Numbered from the stretch's first letter, positions 1 to 7,709 are shown. The stretch is 11,068 nucleotides of DNA from Bacillota bacterium (GCA_009781925.1 WQUU01000185.1:1-11068); one strand, 5' to 3'. The notes: generated from the letters alone by a model not told the origin. Translations and numbers: made by a program.

Positions 1-3000
1 CCTCGGTGCGGATGAGGGCGATGCGGCGATAGAGATCCATGCGCTGCTTGTCACTGGGGACATATTTCTCCGGGATGTTCGCGGCCACGGAGAGGTCGGC
101 GGAACACTCGGCGCGCACCTCGGGTTTTTCGCCTCGCTCCTCCAGAACGGCCTCCCGCAGGAGCTTGACATACATGTCGTAGCCCACGTCGATCATGTGC
201 CCGCTCTGCTCCGCGCCGAGGAGATTGCCCGCGCCGCGGATCTCCAGGTCGCGCATCGCGATCTTGAAGCCGGAGTTGAACTCCGCGAACTCCCGGATGG
301 CACTGAGCCGCTTTTCCGCGATCTCTGTCAAGACTTTGTCCTTGCGGAAGGTGAGATAGGCGAAGGCCCGCCGGGAGCTGCGCCCAACCCGGCCCCGGAT
401 CTGGTGCAGCTGGGCCAGGCCCAGTTTGTCCGCGTCCTCGATGATCAGCGTATTCACGTTGGGGATGTCGATGCCGGTCTCGATGATGGTGGTGCACACC
501 AGCACCTGGCACTCCCCCGAGGAGACGCTGTCCATCATCTGGGATAACTCGTCCTCTGCCATGCGCCCGTGGGCGACGCCGAGGGAGACGCCCTCCAGCA
601 TCTCGCTGAGCCGATAGGCCGTGCGGTCGATGGTCTCGATGCGGTTGTGCAGGTAATACACCTGCCCCCCGCGCTGAACCTCCCGGCGAATCGCCTCGCA
701 CAGCGTATCCCAGTCGTGCTCCATGACGTAGGTCTGCACCGGCAGGCGATCCAGGGGCGGCTCCTCGATGGTGCTCATGTCCCGGATGGAGGACAGGGCC
801 ATGTTGAGGGTGCGGGGGATGGGCGTGGCGGAGAGGGTGAGGGCATCCACAGAGCGGCTCATCTCCTTCAAGCGCTCCTTATGGGAGACGCCAAAGCGCT
901 GCTCCTCGTCCACCACCAGCAGCCCCAGGTCTTTGAACACCACGTCTTTTTGCAGGAGCCGGTGGGTGCCGATGGCGATGTCCACCTCTCCGGTTTTGAG
1001 GCCGAGGAGGGCCTCTTTGATCTGCGCCGGGCTGCGGAAACGGGAGAGCACCTCGATCTTGATCGGATAGCCGAAGAAGCGGGAGACGGCGGTCTGGTAG
1101 TGCTGCTGGGCCAAGACGGTTGTGGGCACCAGCATGGCCGCCTGCTTGCCGTCCAGAACGCATTTCATCACGGCGCGCAGAGCCACCTCCGTCTTGCCGT
1201 AGCCCACGTCGCCGCAGAGGAGGCGATCCATGGGGGAGTCGCTCTCCATGTCGCGTTTGATCTCCCGCACGCAGCGGAGCTGGTCGTCGGTCTCCACATA
1301 GCCGAAGGAATTCTCAAACTCCGTCTGCCAGGGGGAATCCGGGGAAAAGGCATAGCCTTTTAGTCGGCTGCGGGCGGCGTAGAGGGCAATGAGCTCTTTT
1401 GCCATCTCCCTGGCGGCGGCTTTGGCCCGGGTCTTCGCGCGCGTCCAGTCCGCGCCGCCTATTTTCGACAGGCGCACGGGCGTGTCCTGCGCCGCGCCCA
1501 GGTATTTGGACACCAAGTCGAGCTGCGTGGCCGGGACATAGAGCACATCCTTGCCCGCGTAGGCAATTTTGACGTAGTCCTTCTCGACCCCGTCCACCGG
1601 CATTTTCACGATCCCCATAAACCGGCCGATGCCGTGAACCTCGTGAACCACCAGATCGCCCACAGAGAGGTCGGCGTAACTGTTTAACGCCTGGCGGTTT
1701 TTGCGGATCACGCGGCCCGTGCGCTGTTTCAGCCCGGCGCCCATGAGCTGGGTGTCCGTTAAGACGGCCAGGCGCGCCTCCGCGACCTCCAGCCCCGCGC
1801 TGAGGGCCCCGACGGAGACGGCGCAGACCCCCGGCTGAGGCAGCTTTGCCAGCGCGGCATCCACACCGGCGCGGAGCTCCTCCTCTTTCAGGCGGGTTTC
1901 CAGGATCTCCGCCCGGCGCTGGTCGGCCGTCAAGAGGACGACCCGGTAGTTTTGAGAGAGGTAGTGGCGCACGTCTTCAACGGCGGTGTCCAGTGAGCCG
2001 CCGTAGCTGGGCAGTTGTTTGCAGGGCAGGCCCAGAATCGCCCTCGGCTCGATGGGGTAGCGGGAGACGGTGAAGGTATCCGCCATCACCGTGGGGAAAT
2101 CCGCAAAAACACCCAGGCAGCTGCCAAATTCCCGGTAAAACACCGCCAGCGGCCCGGAGACGGCTCCGTCCTCGATCAGGGCGGAGACTTCTTCCCGCTG
2201 CTGCTTTTCAAAGCCGGCGGCCCGCTCCGTACACTTGCCGGGCTGATCGATGAAGACGAGCGCGTCCGGCGGGATGTAGTCCAGGGCGGTGCTGACGCGC
2301 GCATCGAGGAGGGCGGCGTAGCGGTCAAGACAGGTCAGGTGACCGCATTCGCCGAGCCGCTCCGCGTCCTCGTCCAAGGTGCGCAGGAGTCTTTCCAGCT
2401 CGGGGCGGCGGCTGTGGCCGCGGAGCCTCTTCGCGTGCGCGCGGATTTTTTCCGCCAGAGCCTTGGCTCCGCCGGGGCAAGTTGAGGGCAAAAGTTCAGA
2501 GGCGGGCAGGATCCGGGCGCTCCGGATGGGCTCACTTCTCCGCTGGCTGCCGGTGTTGAAGAAGGCCAGGGAGTCCACGTCGTCCCCCCAGAATTCGGCG
2601 CGCAGGGGTTCGCTGTAAGCCGGGGAGAAAAAGTCCAGAATCCCGCCGCGCCGGGCATATTGGCCGGGGCCCTCCACCTGCTCGGCCCGGAGGTACCCGG
2701 CCTCGATCAGTTTGCGCTCGATCTCCTCCGGCGGGACACGCTGGCCCAGACTGAGCGCAAAGGCCGCGTTTTCAAAGGCCTCCTTCGGCCCGGTTCGCTG
2801 CATGAGGCCGGTGGCGGTGCAGAGCACGATTTTTGCCTCCCCGCGCAGCATGGCGTCCAGGGCCCTGAGGCGCTTTTGCTCCTCAAAACGGGAAGCGCTC
2901 TCCGCGGAGATGAGGCACAGCTCCCGGGCCGCCAGTGTGACCGGCTCGAGCTGTAAAAAGGCGCGCAGATCGTCCAGGAGGGCGCTCTGGGCGGCCTCGT

Positions 3001-3175
3001 CCGGGCAGAGGAGGAAGAGAGGGCGCCCCGTCTCCGCCGCCAGCGCCGAGGCCAGGGCCGCCCGGTGCACCGGCGCAAGTCCGGACACAAGGACAGGCGA
3101 AACGCCCCCATCCAACGAGTGGACTAGGGGGTAGAGAGAGGGGGTATTCAGGAGTTCCTTCGCGATGTTCAGCAT
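1..3175 (-). CDS. mfd: Transcription-repair coupling factor Mfd (3' end beyond window)
   Basis: Mfd is a DNA translocase that pushes stalled RNA polymerase off lesions and recruits UvrA for nucleotide excision repair. The frame is open from ATG 3175 to the left edge: 1058 codons, against about 1150-1180 for the family, so roughly 100 C-terminal residues lie outside. Visible in order: UvrB-like N-terminal module with VEGPGQYARRGGILDFF near residue 167; RNA-polymerase-interacting domain around 498-570 (HEVHGIGRF at 511); RecG-like motor with Walker A GDVGYGKTE at 655-663, DEEQ at 756-759, SATP at 782-785 and RGRVGR at 927-932; then the start of the C-terminal TRCF domain (YVPSDKQRMDLYRR). These anchors all fall in one frame, so I see no frameshift. 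A stop lies three codons before the ATG, so translation cannot begin further upstream. No Shine-Dalgarno precedes the ATG. No pth gene, the common neighbour in Firmicutes, lies upstream. Confidence 0.97.
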   Translation of the reverse strand, partial: MLNIAKELLNTPSLYPLVHSLDGGVSPVLVSGLAPVHRAALASALAAETGRPLFLLCPDEAAQSALLDDLRAFLQLEPVTLAARELCLISAESASRFEEQKRLRALDAMLRGEAKIVLCTATGLMQRTGPKEAFENAAFALSLGQRVPPEEIERKLIEAGYLRAEQVEGPGQYARRGGILDFFSPAYSEPLRAEFWGDDVDSLAFFNTGSQRRSEPIRSARILPASELLPSTCPGGAKALAEKIRAHAKRLRGHSRRPELERLLRTLDEDAERLGECGHLTCLDRYAALLDARVSTALDYIPPDALVFIDQPGKCTERAAGFEKQQREEVSALIEDGAVSGPLAVFYREFGSCLGVFADFPTVMADTFTVSRYPIEPRAILGLPCKQLPSYGGSLDTAVEDVRHYLSQNYRVVLLTADQRRAEILETRLKEEELRAGVDAALAKLPQPGVCAVSVGALSAGLEVAEARLAVLTDTQLMGAGLKQRTGRVIRKNRQALNSYADLSVGDLVVHEVHGIGRFMGIVKMPVDGVEKDYVKIAYAGKDVLYVPATQLDLVSKYLGAAQDTPVRLSKIGGADWTRAKTRAKAAAREMAKELIALYAARSRLKGYAFSPDSPWQTEFENSFGYVETDDQLRCVREIKRDMESDSPMDRLLCGDVGYGKTEVALRAVMKCVLDGKQAAMLVPTTVLAQQHYQTAVSRFFGYPIKIEVLSRFRSPAQIKEALLGLKTGEVDIAIGTHRLLQKDVVFKDLGLLVVDEEQRFGVSHKERLKEMSRSVDALTLSATPIPRTLNMALSSIRDMSTIEEPPLDRLPVQTYVMEHDWDTLCEAIRREVQRGGQVYYLHNRIETIDRTAYRLSEMLEGVSLGVAHGRMAEDELSQMMDSVSSGECQVLVCTTIIETGIDIPNVNTLIIEDADKLGLAQLHQIRGRVGRSSRRAFAYLTFRKDKVLTEIAEKRLSAIREFAEFNSGFKIAMRDLEIRGAGNLLGAEQSGHMIDVGYDMYVKLLREAVLEERGEKPEVRAECSADLSVAANIPEKYVPSDKQRMDLYRRIALIRTE

Positions 3176-3183
3176 AGGAGACT

Positions 3184-3212
3184 ATTTTACTATGATTTGA
3201 GAAGGAACGCAA
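3184..3212 (-). promoter_or_regulatory. Putative mfd promoter giving a leaderless mRNA
   Basis: On the minus strand, TTGCGT (3212-3207) and TAAAAT (3189-3184) are separated by 17 bases, the ideal sigma-A spacing. Transcription would be expected to start about 7 bases past the -10 box, near 3177, only about two bases before the mfd ATG at 3175. This fits the absence of a ribosome binding site before that ATG. The boxes are seen in the sequence; the start point is inferred. Confidence 0.5.
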
Positions 3213-3223
3213 GGGGGAAACGG

Positions 3224-3253
3224 TCAAAGGCCCGTCATTCAAAGGCCCGTCAT
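3224..3253. repeat. Tandem 15-bp duplication at the edge of a palindromic repeat
   Basis: TCAAAGGCCCGTCAT occurs twice head to tail, at 3224-3238 and 3239-3253, without a mismatch. The second copy runs into the left arm of the palindromic repeat at 3249-3348. It could be slippage or a duplicated insertion edge; no matching copy is seen on the right side, so it is not an ordinary target-site duplication. Confidence 0.75.
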
Positions 3254-3348
3254 TGCGAGCGCAGCGAAGCAATCCAGAATGTCCCCTGCCGCGGGGGTCT
3301 GGATTGCTTCGCAACGCCGTAAAGACAACGGGCGTTGCTCGCAATGAC
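3249..3348. repeat. Nested palindromic intergenic repeat (REP/MITE-like)
   Basis: Two nested perfect inverted repeats are present: outer GTCATTGCGAGC (3249-3260) against GCTCGCAATGAC (3337-3348), and inner GCGAAGCAATCCAGA (3264-3278) against TCTGGATTGCTTCGC (3298-3312). The 100-bp unit would form a long imperfect hairpin. Repeats with this core, often mis-annotated as small proteins containing phrases such as CFAALAMT or CARND, are known from many bacterial genomes. It does not look coding. The rest of the 349-base gap between mfd and the lipoprotein gene holds the mfd promoter, the duplication and the downstream promoter; nothing else is recognised in 3349-3450. Confidence 0.8.
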
Positions 3349-3452
3349 AGGCAAAATCACACCAGCTCCCCCGGCGGATTACCGGTACGGAGCGGCGGAC
3401 GCTCCTTTCCGACCAGCTCAAGCCAAAATGTAAGTCAAAAAAGAAATAAACC

Positions 3453-3481
3453 TTGCGAAAAGGTTTTAAGACCTTTATAAT
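3453..3481 (+). promoter_or_regulatory. Sigma-A promoter with dyad in spacer, for the lipoprotein operon
   Basis: TTGCGA (3453-3458) and a perfect TATAAT (3476-3481) are 17 bases apart. The spacer carries the inverted repeat AAAGGT (3459-3464) / ACCTTT (3471-3476) with a 6-base loop, so a dimeric regulator could sit exactly between the boxes. Its expected start is near 3488, giving a leader of about 35 bases before ATG 3525. Confidence 0.65.
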
Positions 3482-3524
3482 GGGAAACGCAGCCTACAAC
3501 CATGAAAGAAGGAATTTTGAAAAA

Positions 3525-4010
3525 ATGAAAAAAGCAATGTTTATGATCGTGGGCATCCTCTTGCTGTCCATTGTTCTTGCAGCGTGTGGCGGTTCCGGCG
3601 GCGCAAGCCCAAGTGCGTCTCCGTCCGCGGCCCCGACCGCGACCTCGTCCCCAAGCGCCGCTCCGACCGAAAGCGCGGCGCCGGCTACTACCGATACCGG
3701 AACCTCCGACTCCTCCGACCCGACTTTGCAGAGCGTGGTCAGCCAGCTGCAAGCCACCTTTGACGGGATGTCGACCGATCAAGTCAAATACACGATCGAT
3801 TTGCAGGGGAGCAATGTCGTCTTTACGATACAGATCCTGGCCGCGAGCACCGCGTCCGCCGCCGGCGACCCTGCCACCTTCTCATCCACATACGACAGCG
3901 CGGCCCAGTCAATCCTATCCTCCATCCAGCAGGTTTCGCCTTCGGTCACGTTGACTTTTACTATCACCGCGAAGGATAATACAGTCATCTATACAACAAA
4001 TCTTGGATAA
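3525..4010 (+). CDS. Small secreted lipoprotein of unknown function
   Basis: The 161-residue product starts with a lipoprotein signal: MKK, a hydrophobic stretch, and the lipobox LAAC with lipidated Cys at residue 21. A low-complexity Ser/Pro/Ala/Thr linker of about 45 residues follows, typical of surface lipoproteins in Clostridia, then a domain of about 95 residues with alternating hydrophobic strands (KYTIDLQGSNVVFTIQI, then VTLTFTITAKDNTVIYTTNL) around a helical, Ala/Ser-rich middle. I do not recognise the family; no catalytic motif is visible. ATG 3525 is chosen over in-frame ATGs at 3453 and 3480 because it places the charged MKK directly before the hydrophobic core; 3453 also lies in the promoter. 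An AGAAGGA stretch at about 3507-3513 is a fair ribosome site. It lies 56 bases before the alcohol dehydrogenase with no terminator between, so co-transcription is likely. Confidence 0.85.
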   Translation: MKKAMFMIVGILLLSIVLAACGGSGGASPSASPSAAPTATSSPSAAPTESAAPATTDTGTSDSSDPTLQSVVSQLQATFDGMSTDQVKYTIDLQGSNVVFTIQILAASTASAAGDPATFSSTYDSAAQSILSSIQQVSPSVTLTFTITAKDNTVIYTTNLG

Positions 4011-4053
4011 TCGGCTCCATCGTGTATCTTTCACATTTCATCCAAAAACCAAC

Positions 4054-4059
4054 AGGAGG
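4054..4059 (+). promoter_or_regulatory. Ribosome binding site fixing the dehydrogenase start
   Basis: A perfect AGGAGG lies 7 bases before ATG 4067. It decides against the longer in-frame reading from GTG 4022, which would add 15 residues not expected in the family. Confidence 0.9.
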
Positions 4060-4066
4060 CGTCATC

Positions 4067-5245
4067 ATGCAAAACTTTGACTTCTACTCCCCCACGCGCG
4101 TCGTGTTCGGACGGGGAACCGAAAACCAAATCGGCGAACTCTTAAAACCCTACGCCAAGAAAGTGCTGCTGCACTACGGCGGCGGAAGCGTCAAAAAAAG
4201 CGGCCTCTATGACCGGATCACGGCGTCGCTCCAAGAGAGCGGCATTGCCTTCGTCGAACTCAGCGGCGTCAAGCCCAACCCCCGGCTCTCTCTGGTATAC
4301 GAGGGGATCGCGCTTTGCAGGCGGGAAAATATCGATCTCATTCTGGCGGTCGGCGGGGGGAGCGTCATCGACTCCGCCAAGGCCATTGGCGTGGGCGTCT
4401 TCTATGACGGCGACGTCTGGGAGCTCTACGGCACTGCGCGGGAGATCGAGCGGATGCTGCCGGTGGCCACGGTGCTCACCATCCCCGCCGCGGGGAGCGA
4501 GTCCAGCAACGGCTCTGTCATCACAAATGAGGAAAAACAGCTGAAACTCAGCTATGACAACGACAAAATCCGTCCCCTGCTCAGCGCCGTGAACCCGGAG
4601 CTGTTCTTTACCCTTCCCAGAGAGCAGCTGGCCGCCGGCGTCGCCGACATGATGAGCCACGTCTTTGAGCGCTATTTCACCAACACCACGCACACCGACC
4701 TCACCGACGGGCTCTGTGAGGTCACCTTAAAAACCCTGATGAAAAACGCGCTCCTGGTCAGCGGGGACATGCAAAATTACGACGCCTGGGCCGACCTGGG
4801 TTTTGCCGGGACGGTGGCCCACAACGGGCTCGTGGGCATGGGCCGCGCCCAGGATTGGGCCTGTCACAGAATGGAGCACGAGCTCTCCGCCATCTATGAC
4901 GTGGCCCACGGCGCGGGGCTGGCCGTCCTGACCCCCGCGTGGATGGAGTACGCATACAGGGACAATGTGAACATGTTCGTGCAGTTCGCCGTCAACGTGA
5001 TGGGGGTAGAGGGCAGCTACCGCGACCCGGACGCCCTGGTGTTGGAGGGGATCAGCCGGCTGCGGGAGTTCTTCCGCAAAATGGGCCTGCCGGCGACACT
5101 GTCCGAACTCGGCATCGGAGAAGACCGACTGGAGGAGATGGCAAAAAAGGCCACGAAAGCGGCCTTCGGCGCGGAGCAGCCCATCGGCGGGCTGAAGAAG
5201 CTCTATTGGCAGGACGTGCTGAACATTTATGAGACAGTGAAATAG
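4067..5245 (+). CDS. Iron-containing alcohol dehydrogenase (butanol dehydrogenase/YqhD-like)
   Basis: A cytoplasmic group III alcohol dehydrogenase of 392 residues, the usual length, expected to reduce aldehydes to alcohols with NAD(P)H. The N-terminal half is the dinucleotide domain with GGGSVIDSAKAI at about 96-107; the C-terminal half is the helical metal domain. The metal ligands are all present: D194 and H198 in ADMMSHVFERYF, H267, and H281 in DVAHGAG, with the nearby conserved H271 in MEHELSA. The spacing matches the pattern known from E. coli YqhD and FucO. The phrases FYSPTRVVFGRGT and IPAAGSESSNGSVITN are typical of the BDH/YqhD branch, so butanal or other short-chain or toxic aldehydes are the likely substrates; cofactor and substrate cannot be fixed here. 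The stop is 12 bases from the next ATG, indicating an operon with the aldo/keto reductase. Confidence 0.95.
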   Translation: MQNFDFYSPTRVVFGRGTENQIGELLKPYAKKVLLHYGGGSVKKSGLYDRITASLQESGIAFVELSGVKPNPRLSLVYEGIALCRRENIDLILAVGGGSVIDSAKAIGVGVFYDGDVWELYGTAREIERMLPVATVLTIPAAGSESSNGSVITNEEKQLKLSYDNDKIRPLLSAVNPELFFTLPREQLAAGVADMMSHVFERYFTNTTHTDLTDGLCEVTLKTLMKNALLVSGDMQNYDAWADLGFAGTVAHNGLVGMGRAQDWACHRMEHELSAIYDVAHGAGLAVLTPAWMEYAYRDNVNMFVQFAVNVMGVEGSYRDPDALVLEGISRLREFFRKMGLPATLSELGIGEDRLEEMAKKATKAAFGAEQPIGGLKKLYWQDVLNIYETVK

Positions 5246-5257
5246 GGGGTACCTATC

Positions 5258-6175
5258 ATGCGAACCATTCCGCTCGGAAAAACCGGGCTCCAAGTCCCCG
5301 CCGTCGCGGTGGGCTGTATGCGGATTGACGCGCTGACCCCCGCTGAGGCGGAGCGCTTTGTACAGGCCGCTTTGGATGAGGGCGCAAACTTTTTCGACCA
5401 CGCCGATATCTACGGGGGCGGAGCCTGCGAGGAGATTTTCTCAAAAGCCGTCCACATGAGCGCGTCAGTCCGGGAAAAGCTCATTTTACAGTCCAAGTGC
5501 GGTATCCGCGAGGCGTCTTTTGACTTCTCCAAAGAGCACATCCTCTCAGCGGTGGACGGCATCCTCAGCCGGCTGCAGACCGATTATCTGGACGTCCTGT
5601 TGCTGCACCGCCCGGACGCGCTGATGGAGCCGGAGGAGGTCGCCGCGGCCTTTGACCGCCTGGAACGCGCCGGTAAAGTCCGGCATTTCGGCGTGTCCAA
5701 CCAGAACCCGATGCAGATGCGGCTTTTGCAAAAATATGTGCGGCAGCCGATCGCGGCAAATCAATTGCAATTGAGCGTCACCAACGCCGGGATGATCGCG
5801 GCGGGCATCCATGTCAATATGGCGGAGGACGCCGCTGTGGATCGGGACGGCGGCGCGCTGGATTTCTGCCGCGTCCACGATATCACCATCCAGTGCTGGT
5901 CACCCTTCCAGTACGGTTTCTTCGAGGGGGTATTTCTCGGGAACGAGAAGTTTCCGGCGCTCAACGCGAAGATCGACGAGATTGCCGAAACCTACGGCGT
6001 GAGCAACACTGCCGTCGCCATGGCCTGGCTGCTGCGCCATCCGGCGGACATGCAGCCCGTGACGGGTACGATGAACCCGGCGCGGCTGCGCGACTGCGTC
6101 AAAGCCACGGAGATTCGCCTGACCCGCGCAGAGTGGTACGCGATCTATCTGGCGGCGGGGTATACGCTGCCGTAA
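5258..6175 (+). CDS. Aldo/keto reductase (YdhF-like)
   Basis: A cytoplasmic NADPH-type oxidoreductase of 305 residues with the TIM-barrel fold of the aldo/keto reductase superfamily. The catalytic tetrad is intact: D47 and Y52 in FFDHADIYGGG, K80 in LQSKCG, and H117 in LLLHRPD. GVSNQNPMQM at about 145-154 is the conserved GxSN strand, and the C-terminal part carries a putative cofactor-phosphate site (VTGTMNPARLRDC). The first residues MRTIPLGKTGLQVPAVAVGCM are family-typical. AGGGGG precedes the ATG by a few bases, overlapping the 12-base gap after the alcohol dehydrogenase, so the two reductases are almost certainly co-translated from one mRNA. Overall organisation resembles E. coli YdhF; the natural substrate is unknown. 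No terminator-like hairpin with a T run follows the gene. Confidence 0.93.
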   Translation: MRTIPLGKTGLQVPAVAVGCMRIDALTPAEAERFVQAALDEGANFFDHADIYGGGACEEIFSKAVHMSASVREKLILQSKCGIREASFDFSKEHILSAVDGILSRLQTDYLDVLLLHRPDALMEPEEVAAAFDRLERAGKVRHFGVSNQNPMQMRLLQKYVRQPIAANQLQLSVTNAGMIAAGIHVNMAEDAAVDRDGGALDFCRVHDITIQCWSPFQYGFFEGVFLGNEKFPALNAKIDEIAETYGVSNTAVAMAWLLRHPADMQPVTGTMNPARLRDCVKATEIRLTRAEWYAIYLAAGYTLP

Positions 6176-6216
6176 GCGCCGTCTATAAACAATTCGTGAA
6201 GTTCCGCCCTCTTTTC

Positions 6217-6245
6217 TTGTAATTTGCGCGCCGCCGTGGTATGAT
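6217..6245 (+). promoter_or_regulatory. Sigma-A promoter with extended -10 for the parvulin lipoprotein
   Basis: TTGTAA (6217-6222) and TATGAT (6240-6245) are separated by exactly 17 bases, and TG at 6237-6238 gives an extended -10. This separates the parvulin gene from the upstream reductase operon. The leader would be about 30 bases. Confidence 0.7.
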
Positions 6246-6280
6246 GATCGGACTAACGCGGAACAGGAGAAACATCACCG

Positions 6281-7543
6281 ATGAGGACAATGAAAACAAA
6301 ACTTGCGGCCATTATTCTGGCGGTTCTGCTGGTCATCAGCTTTACCGCCTGTGCCTCCAGCGCGGTGCGGGAGCACAGCCCCGCCCCTTCCCCCTCTCCT
6401 TCACCCGGCGCCACCGCGGATCTGGACTACGTTGCCGCCTTCGCGAAATTCGATCCGGATACGACGACGATGACGGTCAACGGCGTGGCCGTGCCCTGGA
6501 GTGAATACTTCTACTGGCTGTACAGCGTGCTCAGCAGCTATACCTCGTCTTACGGCGGGGTTTCGGACTTCAACGCCACATATGACGGCACCAACACCAT
6601 CCAGCAGTCCGTTTCAGACGCGGTAATGGGTCAAATCAAAACTTATAACGTATTGTATACGCAGGCCCAGACGCAGGGGCTCGCGCTCTCCGATACGGAT
6701 CAGCAGGCTTTGGACGCCCAGTGGAAATCCGATGTGCAGAGCTTCGCCTCCCAGAACGCGAGCGCCGCGCCCACCGCGGGCCTCTCGGATGATCAGGCTT
6801 TCGCCCAGCAGGAGCAGGAATTCACCGACTATTTAAGCGCCAACTTTCTTCCGAAAGATCTATACGGCAAGCTGAACATGATCTCTTCCCTGTATAACCT
6901 CATGATGACAAATATGTTCGGCGAGAACGCCTCCAAGGTCTCAGACGCGGATACCCTCTCCTGGGCGGATGGCCAGGGTTACATCGCGGCGAAACACATT
7001 CTGTTCCTGACCGTGGACACCTCCACCGGCGCGGCCCTGGACGCCGCGGCCGTCGCGCAGGCGAAGCAAAAGGCGGAGGACACGCTGGCGACCCTGCAGG
7101 CGACGCCCACCGGCCAGCTTGCCGCCAAGTTCGACGAACTCATGGCCAAGAGCGAGGATCCGGGCCTCCAGAGTTACCCGGACGGCTACTGCTTTAACGA
7201 CAACAGCGGCTTTGATCAGGCGTTCACGACCGCCGCCAAGGGCCTCGAGGTCGGACAGATAACCACGAGCCTCGTCCAGTCGAGTTCCGGCTACCACATC
7301 ATCATGCGCGTCGCGGTGACCCCGGACATGGTGCCCATTATCTCCAGCAGCAGCGGCAGCAACAACACCTCGACCCTGCGGGAGCTCACGGCGCAGAGCC
7401 AGATGAGCGATCTGATGAAGGGCTGGGAGGACGCCGCGGCGATTACGACCGAGCCGGATTTCCAGAACCTCGACCTGAACGCGCTGTTCGGACTGTCGCC
7501 GGTGGCGGCGACAGACGCCGCGACGGCATCGCCCGCGGCGTGA
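6281..7543 (+). CDS. PrsA/SurA-like parvulin peptidyl-prolyl isomerase lipoprotein
   Basis: A 420-residue extracytoplasmic foldase, expected to be anchored to the outer face of the membrane and to help secreted proteins fold. The signal peptide runs to a lipobox-like SFTAC with lipidated Cys24; Phe at -3 is atypical. A Pro/Ser linker follows (about 34-43). Residues about 60-225 form a SurA-N/PrsA-type helical chaperone region (TMTVNGVAVPWSEYFYWLYS). The parvulin domain spans about 234-346, with AKHILF (H239), a middle ELMAKSEDPG near 286-295, and the closing SSSGYHIIMRV (H339), the usual parvulin hallmarks. An Asp/Ala/Ser/Pro-rich tail follows. Start ATG 6281 has AGGAG 11 bases upstream; ATG 6290 in the same frame is possible and would shorten it by three residues. 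The gene appears monocistronic, with its own promoter and a palindromic repeat behind it. Confidence 0.88.
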   Translation: MRTMKTKLAAIILAVLLVISFTACASSAVREHSPAPSPSPSPGATADLDYVAAFAKFDPDTTTMTVNGVAVPWSEYFYWLYSVLSSYTSSYGGVSDFNATYDGTNTIQQSVSDAVMGQIKTYNVLYTQAQTQGLALSDTDQQALDAQWKSDVQSFASQNASAAPTAGLSDDQAFAQQEQEFTDYLSANFLPKDLYGKLNMISSLYNLMMTNMFGENASKVSDADTLSWADGQGYIAAKHILFLTVDTSTGAALDAAAVAQAKQKAEDTLATLQATPTGQLAAKFDELMAKSEDPGLQSYPDGYCFNDNSGFDQAFTTAAKGLEVGQITTSLVQSSSGYHIIMRVAVTPDMVPIISSSSGSNNTSTLRELTAQSQMSDLMKGWEDAAAITTEPDFQNLDLNALFGLSPVAATDAATASPAA

Positions 7544-7580
7544 CAATAGCAGCGGAGAGAATAGATTGAAACAAACAGAC

Positions 7581-7709
7581 GGGGATGTAGCAAAACATAA
7601 GAACGGGGCGTCCGGGAGGCCACCCCCTACAATATGCGCTGCATGATGTAAAATGCATCCACATGATGTAGGGATCGGCGGCCTCGACGACCCGTTTTGC
7701 TACAACCCC
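7581..7709. repeat. MITE-like nested palindromic element
   Basis: A 16-base terminal inverted repeat with one mismatch brackets the unit: 7581-7596 (core TGTAGCAAAAC, 7586-7596) and 7694-7709 (core GTTTTGCTACA, 7694-7704). Inside is a second pair, CCCTACA (7625-7631) against TGTAGGG (7667-7673), with GGAGGCC- and GGCCTC-containing arms, and a small TGCAT/ATGCA hairpin in the centre. The tandem CATGATGTA motifs at about 7642-7650 and 7662-7670 lie in the loop. No transposase is encoded. The hairpin follows the parvulin gene and could also end its transcript. Confidence 0.7.

Noticed and set aside
51..3111. Several open frames of 60-260 codons on both strands across 51-3111 (for example plus-strand 569-1363)
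   Set aside because: They overlap the continuous Mfd frame, are rich in Arg/Pro/His/Gly as expected of shadow frames in GC-rich DNA, and have no ribosome sites or family motifs.
2883..3480. Small open frames through the palindromic repeat
   Set aside because: Their peptides are translations of the repeat (CARND, CFAALAMT phrases), a known annotation artefact.
4003..4030. Possible promoter TTGGAT-16-TATCTT before the alcohol dehydrogenase
   Set aside because: Weak boxes, short spacing and overlap with the lipoprotein stop; not strong enough to call, though it would allow independent expression.
7515..7541. Perfect 8-bp inverted repeat ACGCCGCG/CGCGGCGT over the parvulin stop codon as a terminator
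   Set aside because: No T run follows, and GC-rich Ala codons readily give such pairs.
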